Source of the DNA: Alphaproteobacteria bacterium
GTDB taxonomy: Bacteria > Pseudomonadota > Alphaproteobacteria > Rhizobiales > Methyloligellaceae
DNA length: 64,000 nt
Assembly: GCA_016869535.1 (NCBI GenBank)
Contig: VGDX01000002.1
Span: 208,595 to 272,594 of the forward strand
Reading direction: 5' to 3'
Shown here: positions 24,907 to 33,561 of the stretch, one piece after another
How positions within the stretch are numbered: position 1 is the stretch's first letter
How the letters are laid out: each line of letters begins with the position of its first letter
The notes under the pieces: generated by a model
The model's database searches: none
What the model was told of the DNA's origin: nothing
What the model saw: the letters and a program-made list of their open reading frames with translations, nothing else
Made by a program: the position numbers and the translations under genes

Positions 24907-25867
24907 TCAAACATGTTGCCTGTACGCGGCGGCGGCAAGAGATGCGAGACCTTGCTGCGTTGCAACAACCGGCTTCCAGTTCAGGCGGCCAAGTGCAGAT
25001 GGATCGGCTACCAAAGAGCCGAACAGGGGTTGGTAGTTCTCCATCTTGCCCGCTGCGCGTAACGCAGCTTCAAGCATGAACCGAGGAACGTAGAACAATC
25101 CCGCCCGGCGCCCGAGTCCTTGCCGCAATGCAGCAACGATCGCACCGACGGTGAGTGGTTTTGGATCAGCGACGATAAGGGGACGTTTCAAGGGCAAAGA
25201 TGCGGCGAGAACCCGGTCAACCGCTTCGACCAGATTATCGATGCTGAGCAAAGAATGCTCACCACTCAAGCCCGCGAGGGGCAGAGGGTAGGGCGAGCGC
25301 GCGAGCTTGATGAGCCGCGCCATGTTGCCTTGCACCCCCGGTCCGTAAACGAGCGCTAATCTCAGCGCCACCCAATCGAGGCCCGTTTCGGCGAGCCCCT
25401 GCTCGGCGGCGAGCTTCGACCTTCCATAGGCGTCGGTGGGCTGCGGCTCACAATCCTCGGTGAGCACGTTATCGGCGGTCGGACCGGACTGCGCTCTGAT
25501 CGAAGAGAGAAAAACAAAGCGCTTGATGCGGGCACGCTCGGCTGCCTTGGCAAACTTGACGGTGGCCTCCGTATTAAAGCGGCGGTAATCGTCCTCGGGC
25601 AGTCCCCGACATGGTACTGGCGATGCCGGCTGTGTGGATTACGGCGTCTACGCCGGCCAGCCCCACGGCCATGTTGTGAGGACGGGCGAGATCGCCGATC
25701 AGCACGCTTGCACAACCTTCTGGCATGATGGTCGGCCGTCGAAGGAGCACGCGAAGCCTAAAACCACGTTTCGGCAGCTCTTTGAGTAGATATTGACCGA
25801 TGAAGCCTGTGGCTCCGGTCAGGGCTACGAGAGGCTTTCGGTCTCCGGGTGCCGTGATGTCAACCAT
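24907..25867 (-). pseudogene. NAD-dependent epimerase/dehydratase, frameshifted
   Basis: Two adjoining frames together make one extended short-chain dehydrogenase/epimerase of about 320 residues. The N-terminal part has the Rossmann motif LTGATGFIGQYLLKEL and ends out of frame after VDAVIHTAGIAS. The second frame resumes with GLPEDDYRRFNTEATVKFAK, FVFLSSIRAQSG and the catalytic-like DAYGRSKLAAEQGL. Removing one base from the CCCC run at 25604-25607 joins them seamlessly (MSG-LPEDDY). This is either a recent single-base insertion inactivating the gene or a sequencing error. Homologues act on nucleotide sugars or related substrates. The start ATG at 25867 is the nearest plausible one. Confidence 0.85.
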
Positions 25868-26052
25868 GGCCGCGAGGCCTGCAAGGTTTGGGCCGAGCGT
25901 TGTGCTATCTTTAGTGGACAATCAGATTTTGGCCGGAGCAAGCCGCATGTGCTGCAAAACCAGTCCAGGGCGCGGTACTGGCTTGCAATTTGACCCCATT
26001 CTGCGGAAAAACATCCGAAGAGAAGGCTGAAGTCGACAACTGGGGAACCGGT

Positions 26053-27078
26053 ATGAATCTCGTTGAACTCAACAAGATCGCCACGGCCATGGTCGCGCCT
26101 GGCAAGGGGATTCTCGCCGCTGACGAGTCCGGCGGCACCATCAAGAAACGTTTCGATGCCATCGGCGTCGATTCCACGGAAAACAACCGACGCGACTACC
26201 GCGAGTTGCTGTTCCGCTCCGCTAAAGCCATGTCTGAGCGCATCTCTGGTGTGATCCTGTTCGACGAAACCATCAGGCAAAAGGGCGCTGACGGCACCCC
26301 GCTGGTCAGGGTGATTGAACAAGCAGGCTCCATCCCCGGTATCAAGGTGGACAAAGGCGCAAAGCCTCTCGCCTTCTCACCCGGTGAAACCATCACTGAG
26401 GGGCTCGATGGTTTGCGCGAGCGGCTGATCGAATATCGCGATCTAGGCGCCAGGTTCTGCAAGTGGCGAGCGGTGATCGATATCGGCCCCGGCATACCGA
26501 GCTACAATTGCATTAGTGCCAATGCTCATGCACTCGCCCGCTACGCCGCGCTCTGCCAGGAGCAGAGCCTCGTGCCGATCGTGGAGCCTGAGGTGCTTAT
26601 GGATGGCGATCACGATATCGCACGCTGCGAAGAGGTCACCGAATTTGTGCTTAAGACCGTGTTCCAGGAGCTCTACTACGCGAAGGTGCAACTGGAAGGT
26701 ATGGTGCTGAAGCCCAATATGGTGGTCCCGGGCAAGAAATGCGCAAAGCAAGCCTCCGATATGGAAATAGCGGAGAAAACGCTTCGTGTGCTCAAGGCCT
26801 GCGTGCCGGCTTCCGTGCCGGGGATCGCCTTCCTGTCGGGCGGGCAATCCGATGTCGAAGCTACCGCGCGTCTCGACGTCATGAATAAGATCGGTGGCGT
26901 GCCGTGGAACCTCACCTTCTCTTATGGGCGCGCGTTACAGGCCGCTCCGCAAAAGGCCTGGTCCGGTAAAACCGAGAACCGGGAAAAGGCGCAAACAGCC
27001 TTCGCCCATCGGGCCGAGATGAACGGTCTGGCCACTCTCGGTAAATGGACGCGCGAGCTCGAGAAGAAGGCCGCCTGA
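26053..27078 (+). CDS. Class I fructose-bisphosphate aldolase
   Basis: A cytoplasmic glycolytic/gluconeogenic enzyme of 341 residues that splits fructose 1,6-bisphosphate through a Schiff base. It is the eukaryote-like class I type, with GKGILAADESGGTIKKRF near the N-terminus, the EPEVLMDGDHD block, the Schiff-base lysine in VLKPNMVVPGKK and the phosphate-binding LSGGQSD followed by LTFSYGRALQ. The ATG at 26053 gives the family start MNLVELNKIA; upstream in-frame sequence from 25990 is not homologous. It is divergent from the broken epimerase and convergent with the nitroreductase. Confidence 0.96.
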   Translation: MNLVELNKIATAMVAPGKGILAADESGGTIKKRFDAIGVDSTENNRRDYRELLFRSAKAMSERISGVILFDETIRQKGADGTPLVRVIEQAGSIPGIKVDKGAKPLAFSPGETITEGLDGLRERLIEYRDLGARFCKWRAVIDIGPGIPSYNCISANAHALARYAALCQEQSLVPIVEPEVLMDGDHDIARCEEVTEFVLKTVFQELYYAKVQLEGMVLKPNMVVPGKKCAKQASDMEIAEKTLRVLKACVPASVPGIAFLSGGQSDVEATARLDVMNKIGGVPWNLTFSYGRALQAAPQKAWSGKTENREKAQTAFAHRAEMNGLATLGKWTRELEKKAA

Positions 27079-27082
27079 AATT

Positions 27083-27640
27083 TCAGGTGAGCCAGCTTAT
27101 GCTTGGATCCTTGCGTGGCACCGGCGCCGGGCTTCGCAGCGGGTGGCCCACCACAATCGGCGCGACCGGTATGCATTTAGGATGCAAGCCGAGTACGGCT
27201 TTGCCATCGGCCGTCGAGAGCCAATGCTGAGCAAAACCGATCCAGCACGTGCCCAGTCCTTTGGCATAGGCGGCGAGCATGAGATTCTCAGCGGCCAGTG
27301 CGCAATCCTCGACCGCCCAGTCGGTCGGCTCGCGAGCGGCGATTACCACTAATACCGGTGCGCGATAGAAGATGTGGAACTTCGGATCGTTCAACATGTC
27401 GCGAAACGGATGTGAAGGCGCGTCGAACGAAACCTTCAACAGATGCGCCTTTGCCCGGTCCGATATCTTGCCCAGCAAGCCCGGCTGCTTCACGACGATA
27501 AAGGACCAAGGCTGCTGATTGATGGCGCTGGGCGCCTTGATCGCGGCGTCAATAAGTTGGCGAACCGCATCGTCGTCGACCGGTTCATCGGTATATTCGC
27601 GCACGGACCGCCGCCCGTTTATGGCTTCCAGCAACTCCAT
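27083..27640 (-). CDS. Nitroreductase family protein
   Basis: A 185-residue FMN-dependent oxidoreductase of the nitroreductase superfamily. Family features are the N-terminal AINGRRSVREYTDEPVDDD (FMN phosphate contact by Arg-Arg-Ser), APSAINQQPWSFIVV, and the C-terminal AAYAKGLGTCWIGFAQHWLS with PIVVGHP. These enzymes use NAD(P)H to reduce nitro compounds, quinones or flavins; the physiological substrate is unknown. It is convergent with the aldolase gene with a four-base gap, and lies downstream of the mla operon on the same strand, 62 bases after its last stop. Confidence 0.92.
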   Translation of the reverse strand: MELLEAINGRRSVREYTDEPVDDDAVRQLIDAAIKAPSAINQQPWSFIVVKQPGLLGKISDRAKAHLLKVSFDAPSHPFRDMLNDPKFHIFYRAPVLVVIAAREPTDWAVEDCALAAENLMLAAYAKGLGTCWIGFAQHWLSTADGKAVLGLHPKCIPVAPIVVGHPLRSPAPVPRKDPSISWLT

Positions 27641-27702
27641 AACGGAGAGAGTCCGGCAATGGCATTCGAGCCGCGTTGAGCCAGATCAAGGAGTTGAGAG
27701 GG

Positions 27703-28965
27703 CTAAGGCATCGGTTGGCCGGGACTCTCCCCCGGCACTTCGGATGAAGGCTCGCTCGCTGGCGGTTCATCGCCAGATGACGGTTCATCAGGCGCCGCCT
27801 CGATAGCCGGCGATTCGGGCGTGAGCGGCGGGGGTGCTGCGTCGAGCGTGGCCGCGCTCCATTGCAAAAGTTCGGTCTGCACCTTGCCGAATGCTTGATC
27901 TAGAGCGTGCGCATAGGCTGGCGTATCGGTCCCGGCGACAGGTGCCGTGACTTGAAACAGCTTCGCGCCGATGATCTTGCCGTCGGCATCCAGGATCTTG
28001 CCCATGAACTCGATCTCTGCTTCTGGCTCGCCCTCGGTCGATATATGGAAGCGCCGGATGTCGATCAGAAGCTTGTAGCCGCCGAGCCCTTCCTGTGTCC
28101 GGGTCACCGATTGCGCGTAGCCTGCATTCTCGAAGCTCTGAAGCAATTTCGCCTGAAGCAAGACCGGCAGGTTGTCGCTCCAACGCGCATCCTGCAGTTG
28201 CTTGCTCTCGCCTTCAGCAGGTTGCAGCAAAATCCTGTCGGTGTTGAAACCCATGACTGTCGTCGGCTCAGGGATTACCAATTGCCAGGAAGGTGCCTCG
28301 GATGGAGGCGAGGGGAGGTCCGTTCCAGTTGAGAGATCGAACACCGGAACGCCGCCGGCACCGGTTCCGCCTCCCGTCATGCGCTCAAGTCCAGCGAGGA
28401 TACCGTCAACTTTGTCGGAATTGCGCGCCAGCGCATCGGTGAAGGTCTCGATATTGGTGATGGCTTGATTCAGTGCCTCGGCATTTTGAGCAAGGACGTC
28501 ATCGACGCGTTGGAAGGCATCACGCGCGGCTTGCGTCCAGTCCTGGCTCGCGCTGGGCTGCGCGATAAGCGTAGGCGGTGCGCCGCCATCACCAACGACC
28601 TGAGGCGTAGAGCCGCTACCGCCCCTGAGCGTCACCGCCGCGCCGCCCGTAAGACCTTGCGTCTCGATGCCGACCAGTGTGTCGGTGCGAATTGGTGTGT
28701 TGCGGTCAACGGCAATAGTGGCGATCACCTGCTCCGGGGCATTCGGGTTGAGCGTGAGATGGGTAACTTCGCCAACGCGGATGCCGTTGAATAGGACCGC
28801 CGAGCCCGGGAGCAAACCCGATACTGAGCCCTCATAGCGAACTTGATAGATAGCGCGCTGCGTGAAACCGCCCTTGTTCTCGAGCCAATAGACGAAGGCA
28901 AAGCTCGCCAGGATGATTGCGAGCATGAACAGTCCGATCAGGGCATAACGGGCACGCGTTTCCAT
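27703..28965 (-). CDS. MlaD-type MCE protein fused to a PqiC-like lipoprotein domain
   Basis: A 420-residue periplasmic lipid-transfer component. Residues 7-28 form the single N-terminal membrane anchor and about residues 38-120 the MCE (MlaD) domain (VRYEGSVSGLLPGSAVLFNG). A helical linker (to about 210) leads to a second domain (about residues 225-385) resembling the ABC-type transport auxiliary (PqiC-like) family: ILLQPAEGESKQLQDARWSD, LLQSFENAGYAQSVTR, YKLLIDIRRFHI. The tail is Pro/Ser/Glu-rich. Last gene of mlaE-mlaF-mlaD; it should bridge the inner-membrane ABC complex to the outer membrane. The domain fusion is unlike enteric MlaD. Confidence 0.85.
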   Translation of the reverse strand: METRARYALIGLFMLAIILASFAFVYWLENKGGFTQRAIYQVRYEGSVSGLLPGSAVLFNGIRVGEVTHLTLNPNAPEQVIATIAVDRNTPIRTDTLVGIETQGLTGGAAVTLRGGSGSTPQVVGDGGAPPTLIAQPSASQDWTQAARDAFQRVDDVLAQNAEALNQAITNIETFTDALARNSDKVDGILAGLERMTGGGTGAGGVPVFDLSTGTDLPSPPSEAPSWQLVIPEPTTVMGFNTDRILLQPAEGESKQLQDARWSDNLPVLLQAKLLQSFENAGYAQSVTRTQEGLGGYKLLIDIRRFHISTEGEPEAEIEFMGKILDADGKIIGAKLFQVTAPVAGTDTPAYAHALDQAFGKVQTELLQWSAATLDAAPPPLTPESPAIEAAPDEPSSGDEPPASEPSSEVPGESPGQPMP

Positions 28966-28978
28966 CGATCAAAGTCCT

Positions 28979-29761
28979 TTAGGTCATGCGCTCAATTTGG
29001 CGGTCCGCCAGCATGCCGCCGCGCTTCCCCTGGAAATAAGTCTTAACCCAGGGATGTTCGCTTTCGAGCATGGTGAGAATTGGACCTTCCGCGACCACTA
29101 TACCGTCAGCGATGACCGCAACCCGATCGCAAGCGGTATAGAGGCTTTCCAGGTCGTGAGTCACCATGAACACGGTGATCTCCAAGGTCTGTTGCAGGGT
29201 GCGGATCAGCTCGTCGAAATCGCCGGCTGAGATTGGGTCGAGCCCCGAGGTGGGCTCATCGAGGAAGACGATCTCGGGATCGAGCGCCAGTGCCCGGGCG
29301 AGCGCCACACGCTTGGTCATCCCACCCGACAGCTCAGAGGGAAGTTTGTCGGCGTCCTTGGGCGTAAGTCCGACCATTTCCAGTTTGGCCAGAGCCATCT
29401 CGTCGAGCAGTCGCGGCGACAGATTGAGATTCTCGCGCATGGGGAATTGCACGTTTTGGCGTACGGTGAGTGAAGAAAACAGCGCACCTTGCTGGAATAG
29501 GACTCCCCAACGCCGTTCCAGCGCGCGTCGTTCGGTTTCGTTTGCCTCGTCAAGATTGACACCGAGCACTTCTATCGTGCCATGCCGTTTCGGTAGAAGG
29601 CCGATAATGGTCCGCAACAACACCGATTTGCCAGCACCAGACGCTCCGACGACGCCGAGAATTTCGGCGCCGCGGACGTCGAGAGACAGATGATCGAGCA
29701 CGTTCTGGTCGCCGAAACCGACAACGAGGTCGCGCACTTTGATTACGGTGTTGTCAGTCAT
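28979..29761 (-). CDS. mlaF: ABC transporter ATPase, MlaF-type
   Basis: A 260-residue cytoplasmic ATPase of the Mla phospholipid transporter. Walker A is GASGAGKSVL, the signature LSGGMTKRVALARAL, Walker B EIVFLDEPTSGLDP, and the switch histidine MVTHDLESL. It powers lipid movement between inner and outer membrane together with the MlaE permease (upstream, seven-base gap) and the MCE protein (downstream, 13-base gap). The three genes form one operon. No MlaB gene is separate here, because its STAS domain is fused to MlaE. Confidence 0.95.
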   Translation of the reverse strand: MTDNTVIKVRDLVVGFGDQNVLDHLSLDVRGAEILGVVGASGAGKSVLLRTIIGLLPKRHGTIEVLGVNLDEANETERRALERRWGVLFQQGALFSSLTVRQNVQFPMRENLNLSPRLLDEMALAKLEMVGLTPKDADKLPSELSGGMTKRVALARALALDPEIVFLDEPTSGLDPISAGDFDELIRTLQQTLEITVFMVTHDLESLYTACDRVAVIADGIVVAEGPILTMLESEHPWVKTYFQGKRGGMLADRQIERMT

Positions 29762-29767
29762 TCAAAC

Positions 29768-30901
29768 TCACATCCCGATCGAGGCAAAGAAGATGGCGAA
29801 CATTCCGTCGAGCACGATCACCAGGAAAATCGACTTCACTACCGATGCTGTCGTTTTTAGGCCGAGCGATTCGGCACTGCCCTTCACTTGCAAGCCTTCG
29901 GCGCAGGCGACAATGCCGATCACCAGCCCCATGAATGGTGCCTTGATCATGCCGACCTGAAAATGGGTGAGCGAGATCGCTTCCATCAGACGTGAGATGT
30001 AGATGTCGGGGCTCATGCCGCCATAAAGCCAAGCGACCAAGCCGCCGCCGTAAAGTGCGGCCATCGAGCCTATGAAGGTCAGCACGGGGAGCGCGATAAT
30101 AAGGACCAGGATACGCGGCAGGACCAGGACCTCGATCGGGTCAAAGCCCATGGTGCGGAGCGCATCGATTTCCTCACGCATTTTCATCGAACCGAGCTCG
30201 GCGGTATAGGAGCTGCCCGAGCGACCGGCGACCATGATCGCCACGATCAAAACGCCGATCTCGCGCAGGATGAGAATCCCCACGAGGTCGACGGCATAGA
30301 GCTCGGCGCCGAATTTGCGGAAATGGAAGATGCCTTGCTGGGCAATAATGCCACCTATGAGAAATGTGATGAGCAGAATGATAGGTACCGCCTGCCATGC
30401 CACGCGGTCGAGCTGATGTACCATCGAGGTGAAGCGGAATTCGCTCGGACGCGTGAGCACGCGCACCCCGGCGATGCCGACGGCGCCAAGCATGTCGGCG
30501 AAATTGATAAGGTCGCGGCCAAACCCGGCGCTGGCCCTTCCGACCGAAACAAGTGCCGAAACGATTGGATTGTCACGCGCTGGAGCAGCGATTGGCGACC
30601 GGTTGACCGTCTGCATCTCCTCGAGAAGACCGAAGTCGTGCTCGGGCAGACCGACAATGACAGCTTCGCGGCCTGACGCTTGCCATTGGCGCGTCAGTCG
30701 CTCAAGAAGCCAAGCGCCGAATGTGTCGAGTTCCTCGACACGTGCCATGTCGATAGACATGGTCTTTGCTTTGACCGCGTCACCAGTCACGCCGTCGACA
30801 AGGGATTCGAGCTCCTTGGCGTGGGAGGCAGTCCACGAACCGCCGGCGGCAAGCTCGAGCCGCTCTCCCTTCAGTTTAGAGGTCAGCAGATGTTCGCCCA
30901 T
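29768..30901 (-). CDS. mlaE: MlaE-type permease with N-terminal STAS domain
   Basis: A 377-residue inner-membrane permease. The N-terminal 110 residues look like a STAS (MlaB-like) domain (AKTMSIDMARVEELDTFGAW), followed by the MlaE permease (about residues 125-377) with RPSEFRFTSMVHQLDRVAWQ, FLIGGIIAQQGI and the conserved LGSMKMREEIDALRTMG coupling region. About five or six membrane helices are predicted. It is the first gene of the mla operon. A fused STAS-MlaE is the usual alphaproteobacterial form and replaces the separate MlaB of enteric bacteria. Confidence 0.94.
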   Translation of the reverse strand: MGEHLLTSKLKGERLELAAGGSWTASHAKELESLVDGVTGDAVKAKTMSIDMARVEELDTFGAWLLERLTRQWQASGREAVIVGLPEHDFGLLEEMQTVNRSPIAAPARDNPIVSALVSVGRASAGFGRDLINFADMLGAVGIAGVRVLTRPSEFRFTSMVHQLDRVAWQAVPIILLITFLIGGIIAQQGIFHFRKFGAELYAVDLVGILILREIGVLIVAIMVAGRSGSSYTAELGSMKMREEIDALRTMGFDPIEVLVLPRILVLIIALPVLTFIGSMAALYGGGLVAWLYGGMSPDIYISRLMEAISLTHFQVGMIKAPFMGLVIGIVACAEGLQVKGSAESLGLKTTASVVKSIFLVIVLDGMFAIFFASIGM

Positions 30902-30953
30902 GACACGCTCCTCCAGCCTCCGGGGATCGGGGTCGGCCTTTCAGAGCGGCGAG

Positions 30954-31451
30954 CTAGCTTCGGCTCAAACTGATCTGCACGCTCTTGAGGCCACCACCTG
31001 ACGTCGAGATCGAAACGCTCTGAGAGGTAGGGCTGTATGATACCTGCATGGAGCCCTTAATGCCGCCGCTGATCTGAAGACTCACCCTACCGGAGCCAAT
31101 CTGCCCGGATGCAGTGCCTGACGCATTGAAGGTGCGCTCTTCCCAAGTGCCGGAAACACGACCCCCGCTTTCGCTGAGCTTGCTTCTGATCTCGACATTT
31201 GTGCTTTCGCTTTGGCAGCGAATGGCCATGCCGAGTTGGGCGCCGCCTCCGGTGTAATAGACGTTGCACTGGAGGCGCTCTCTGCTGCCGTTGCTAAGCT
31301 GAACCTGTCCGCTGCCACGCCATGAACCGAGAAGGCTATCGAAGGGAGTGGCTGCGTGCGTGGTGAGCCCCAAGAGGAGCGTGAAAAGGATCGCAAGACA
31401 TAGGGCGGCGATAGACCGTGACGTGGTCTGGGCGCGAATCAGAGCTGTCAT
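30954..31451 (-). CDS. Secreted protein of unknown function
   Basis: A 165-residue protein with a clear signal peptide (about residues 12-36, AALCLAILFTLLLG to THA). The mature part opens with FDSLLGSWRGSGQVQLSNG and is a Gly/Ser-rich, beta-strand-like domain with two cysteines (LQCNVYY, AIRCQSE) that could form a disulfide, ending in repeated VSISTSGGG-type strands. The composition suggests a small periplasmic beta-barrel or sandwich. The ATG at 31451 is used, since upstream sequence in frame is not signal-like. No specific function can be given. It is the nearest upstream neighbour of mlaE on the same strand, 52 bases away. Confidence 0.72.
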   Translation of the reverse strand: MTALIRAQTTSRSIAALCLAILFTLLLGLTTHAATPFDSLLGSWRGSGQVQLSNGSRERLQCNVYYTGGGAQLGMAIRCQSESTNVEIRSKLSESGGRVSGTWEERTFNASGTASGQIGSGRVSLQISGGIKGSMQVSYSPTSQSVSISTSGGGLKSVQISLSRS

Positions 31452-31622
31452 GACCTCACTTTTTCGAGATTTTGTGTCCCCGAACAAGCCACAATTCCTG
31501 TTACGGGGCGATGACGGGACCCCCGAACGGCAAAATAGGGAAGGAGGCATGCTTCGGCAAGCTGACGACGGCCGAAATCCCGCTCAGCAAGTAATTTTTT
31601 TGAAGGGCAAATTACGCCCTAT

Positions 31623-32039
31623 TTAGGCAGCCAAATCGGTTCGTTGCCGTTGTGGGGGTGCGGCGGGCCGAGCCTCGAATTGTTGCGTATCGGACTTTGT
31701 GGCTGGCCGGCCTGTAAACCGTCCTAAACCCGCCAGATCGGTAAGGCCTAGGGCGAAACTCGTGCCTATGAGCCGTCCCCATTTCTCGGCATAGTCCTTG
31801 CGGCAATCCGCGAACCAGACCCGTTGGCATTCACTCATGGCCGCCGCGTCACCGCAATGACCAACCGACTGCAGGAAGGCAAGATTTGCCTGCAATCTTT
31901 TGGCCACGAAGCGCGCGCTTTCTATCTGGTAGGCCTGCCAGGCTTTCATTTGCATTTCCACGCCTGCGATCGCGAGATCGAGGATGGGATTGGGCAGGCG
32001 AGACTGTTTCTCGCCCTTGGTATGGATGGAGTTTTGCAT
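31623..32039 (-). CDS. Phasin-like protein
   Basis: A protein of about 138 residues with the amphipathic helical character of phasins, proteins that coat polyhydroxyalkanoate granules (MQMKAWQAYQIESARFVAKR, LAFLQSVGHCGDAAAMSECQ, WFADCRKDYAEKWGR). The ATG at 32039 is chosen because GGAGG lies six bases upstream; earlier in-frame starts to 32186 add a low-complexity leader. A granule role is supported by the PHA-granule gene 550 bases away, though the family match is by eye only. The C-terminus is Ala/Pro-rich. Confidence 0.65.
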   Translation of the reverse strand: MQNSIHTKGEKQSRLPNPILDLAIAGVEMQMKAWQAYQIESARFVAKRLQANLAFLQSVGHCGDAAAMSECQRVWFADCRKDYAEKWGRLIGTSFALGLTDLAGLGRFTGRPATKSDTQQFEARPAAPPQRQRTDLAA

Positions 32040-32216
32040 CTTCGCCTCCATTTTAGGGGCCAATGGCGGCGCATCCTGTGTAGCTCCGCCCATTGGGCCA
32101 GGATGTGCCGCAATAATAGGCTCGTCCTTGATCAAACTCAAACTTCGAAAGTCCTTTTTGGGTCCCACCGGACGTTCTAAATTCATCCCTGTTCATGACT
32201 TGTGGAAAAAGCACGC

Positions 32217-32513
32217 ATGGGACCGAAGCCTAACGTCGCCATCACCTATTGCCGGCTTTGCGGTTGGCTGCTGAGGGCCGCATGGATGGGCCAGGAACTT
32301 TTATCCACCTTCGCCGAGGAACTCGGCTCACTTACGCTCATTCCTGACGAAACAGGCGGCGTTTTCGAAGTCCGCATCGACGCTCAGCTGATCTGGTCAC
32401 GTGAGAGGGAAGGGCGCTTTCCCGAGATAAAGGAACTGAAACAGAAGGTAAGGGACGCGGTGGCGCCGGGCCGTGACCTTGGCCATGTCGATCACAAAGC
32501 TCCGAAAGCGTAG
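32217..32513 (+). CDS. SelT/SelW/SelH (Rdx) family protein
   Basis: A 98-residue thioredoxin-like protein of the Rdx family. The redox motif CxxC is present as YCRLCGW near residue 12, with the following FAEELGSLTLIP and GVFEVRIDAQLIWSRE strands that define the fold. These proteins are the cysteine homologues of selenoprotein W; electron donors and partners are unknown. The ATG at 32217 is used; a GTG at 32202 would add five residues. It is divergent from the phasin-like gene and precedes the PHA-granule gene on the same strand. Confidence 0.88.
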   Translation: MGPKPNVAITYCRLCGWLLRAAWMGQELLSTFAEELGSLTLIPDETGGVFEVRIDAQLIWSREREGRFPEIKELKQKVRDAVAPGRDLGHVDHKAPKA

Positions 32514-32590
32514 ACCTTCCTTGGCACTGGAATATCAAGGTTCTCCGTTCCATATGAGTTTGCTGTTGGCGAAAGAAGCGGTCTCTCAAG

Positions 32591-32923
32591 ATGTCACAAC
32601 CTGTTGTTGTCACCATCCCCCACAAGCTTGGCAAAGTGGAAGCCAAACGCCGTCTGCAGGTAGGCTTCTCCAATGTGCGGTCGACCTTCGGTGAGAAATT
32701 CGTGGTTCTTGACGACCAATGGGCCGGGGAGCATCTCGATTTCCGTGCAAGCCTGCTCGGGCAGGCCGCGACTGGCACTGTGGACGTGGCCGAGGACCAT
32801 GTCCGTCTCGAAGTTTACCTGCCCTGGATGCTCTCGTTTCTCGCCAACAAGGCAAAGGCCTTGGTGCAGAAAGAGGGCAGGCTGATGCTGGAAAAGCCCA
32901 CCAAGGCAACGCCTCGCAGCTAG
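32591..32923 (+). CDS. Polyhydroxyalkanoic acid system family protein
   Basis: A 110-residue protein matching the small PHA-granule-associated family (PHA_gran_rgn-type). The family pattern is the N-terminal VTIPHKLGKVEAKRRLQVG, the central WAGEHLDFRASLLGQAATGTVDV and the C-terminal VRLEVYLPWMLSFLANKAKA helix. It is soluble and presumably associates with storage granules, though the mechanism is unclear. It is adjacent to the phasin-like and Rdx genes and convergent with the GreA-family gene. Confidence 0.85.
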   Translation: MSQPVVVTIPHKLGKVEAKRRLQVGFSNVRSTFGEKFVVLDDQWAGEHLDFRASLLGQAATGTVDVAEDHVRLEVYLPWMLSFLANKAKALVQKEGRLMLEKPTKATPRS

Positions 32924-32932
32924 CCTGAGAGA

Positions 32933-33397
32933 CTAGGAAATCTCGATGATCGTGGCTTCTGTGGCCCCGGCCTGGACGATTTCGCCGATCTGCTTGCCCA
33001 TGAGCGCCTGAGCCACTGGCGAAACGTAGGATAGCGTTCCCATGGAAGGATCGGCCTCGTCCTCCCCGACGATGCGGTAGGTTTGGCGTCGTCCATCCTC
33101 GCGCTCGATGGTCACCGTTGAACCGAACCGCACCTCACTTGTGTCGGTAGGTACCTCAACCACCTGAGCGGTGGCCCGGCGTGAGGTCCAATAGCGCAGA
33201 TCGCGGTTGATCTTGCTCAAGAGCGCGCGATCGTCGGCATCATGAGCCGCAGCATGCTCTTCATGCAGGCGCGCGAGCTCGGTCTCGATCATCTCAAGTC
33301 CATTGGATGTCACGAGGTTATGGGGCGAAATTGGCCGATCAGGGAGGTCGTCATAGACATCCCCGCCCTCGGCTTCTTTGGTGAAGGCCTTGCTCAT
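32933..33397 (-). CDS. GreA/GreB-family elongation factor-like protein
   Basis: A 154-residue protein with the two-part Gre layout: an N-terminal coiled-coil region (SNGLEMIETELARLHEEHAA) and a C-terminal FKBP-like domain (RFGSTVTIEREDGRRQTYRIVGEDEAD, LSYVSPVAQALMGKQIGEIV; recognised blocks shown in part). True GreA has two acidic coiled-coil tip residues that stimulate RNA polymerase cleavage; here the tip contains HDADDRALLSK, so this could be an active Gre or a Gre-fold regulator. It is convergent with the PHA gene and divergent from amt, sharing about 160 bases of promoter DNA. Confidence 0.85.
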   Translation of the reverse strand: MSKAFTKEAEGGDVYDDLPDRPISPHNLVTSNGLEMIETELARLHEEHAAAHDADDRALLSKINRDLRYWTSRRATAQVVEVPTDTSEVRFGSTVTIEREDGRRQTYRIVGEDEADPSMGTLSYVSPVAQALMGKQIGEIVQAGATEATIIEIS

Positions 33398-33561
33398 TTT
33401 TTCACTATACCATCTCTGCCCGATCGATTGTGGCCTAACTGGACCTGGGGAATTGCCCTATCTGTGGGCAAACGATTATCGGTCCCCACAAGTTCTCCTG
33501 AAGTCATGCTAACATTCTAGGCAGCGGCTCCTTTACATGCAGCCGTCTTTGGGGGGAAACC

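Noticed and set aside
31560..31622. Possible terminator after the phasin-like gene
   Set aside because: The AGGGC/GCCCT hairpin is followed on the minus strand by A rather than T, so it does not fit a rho-independent terminator for that gene.
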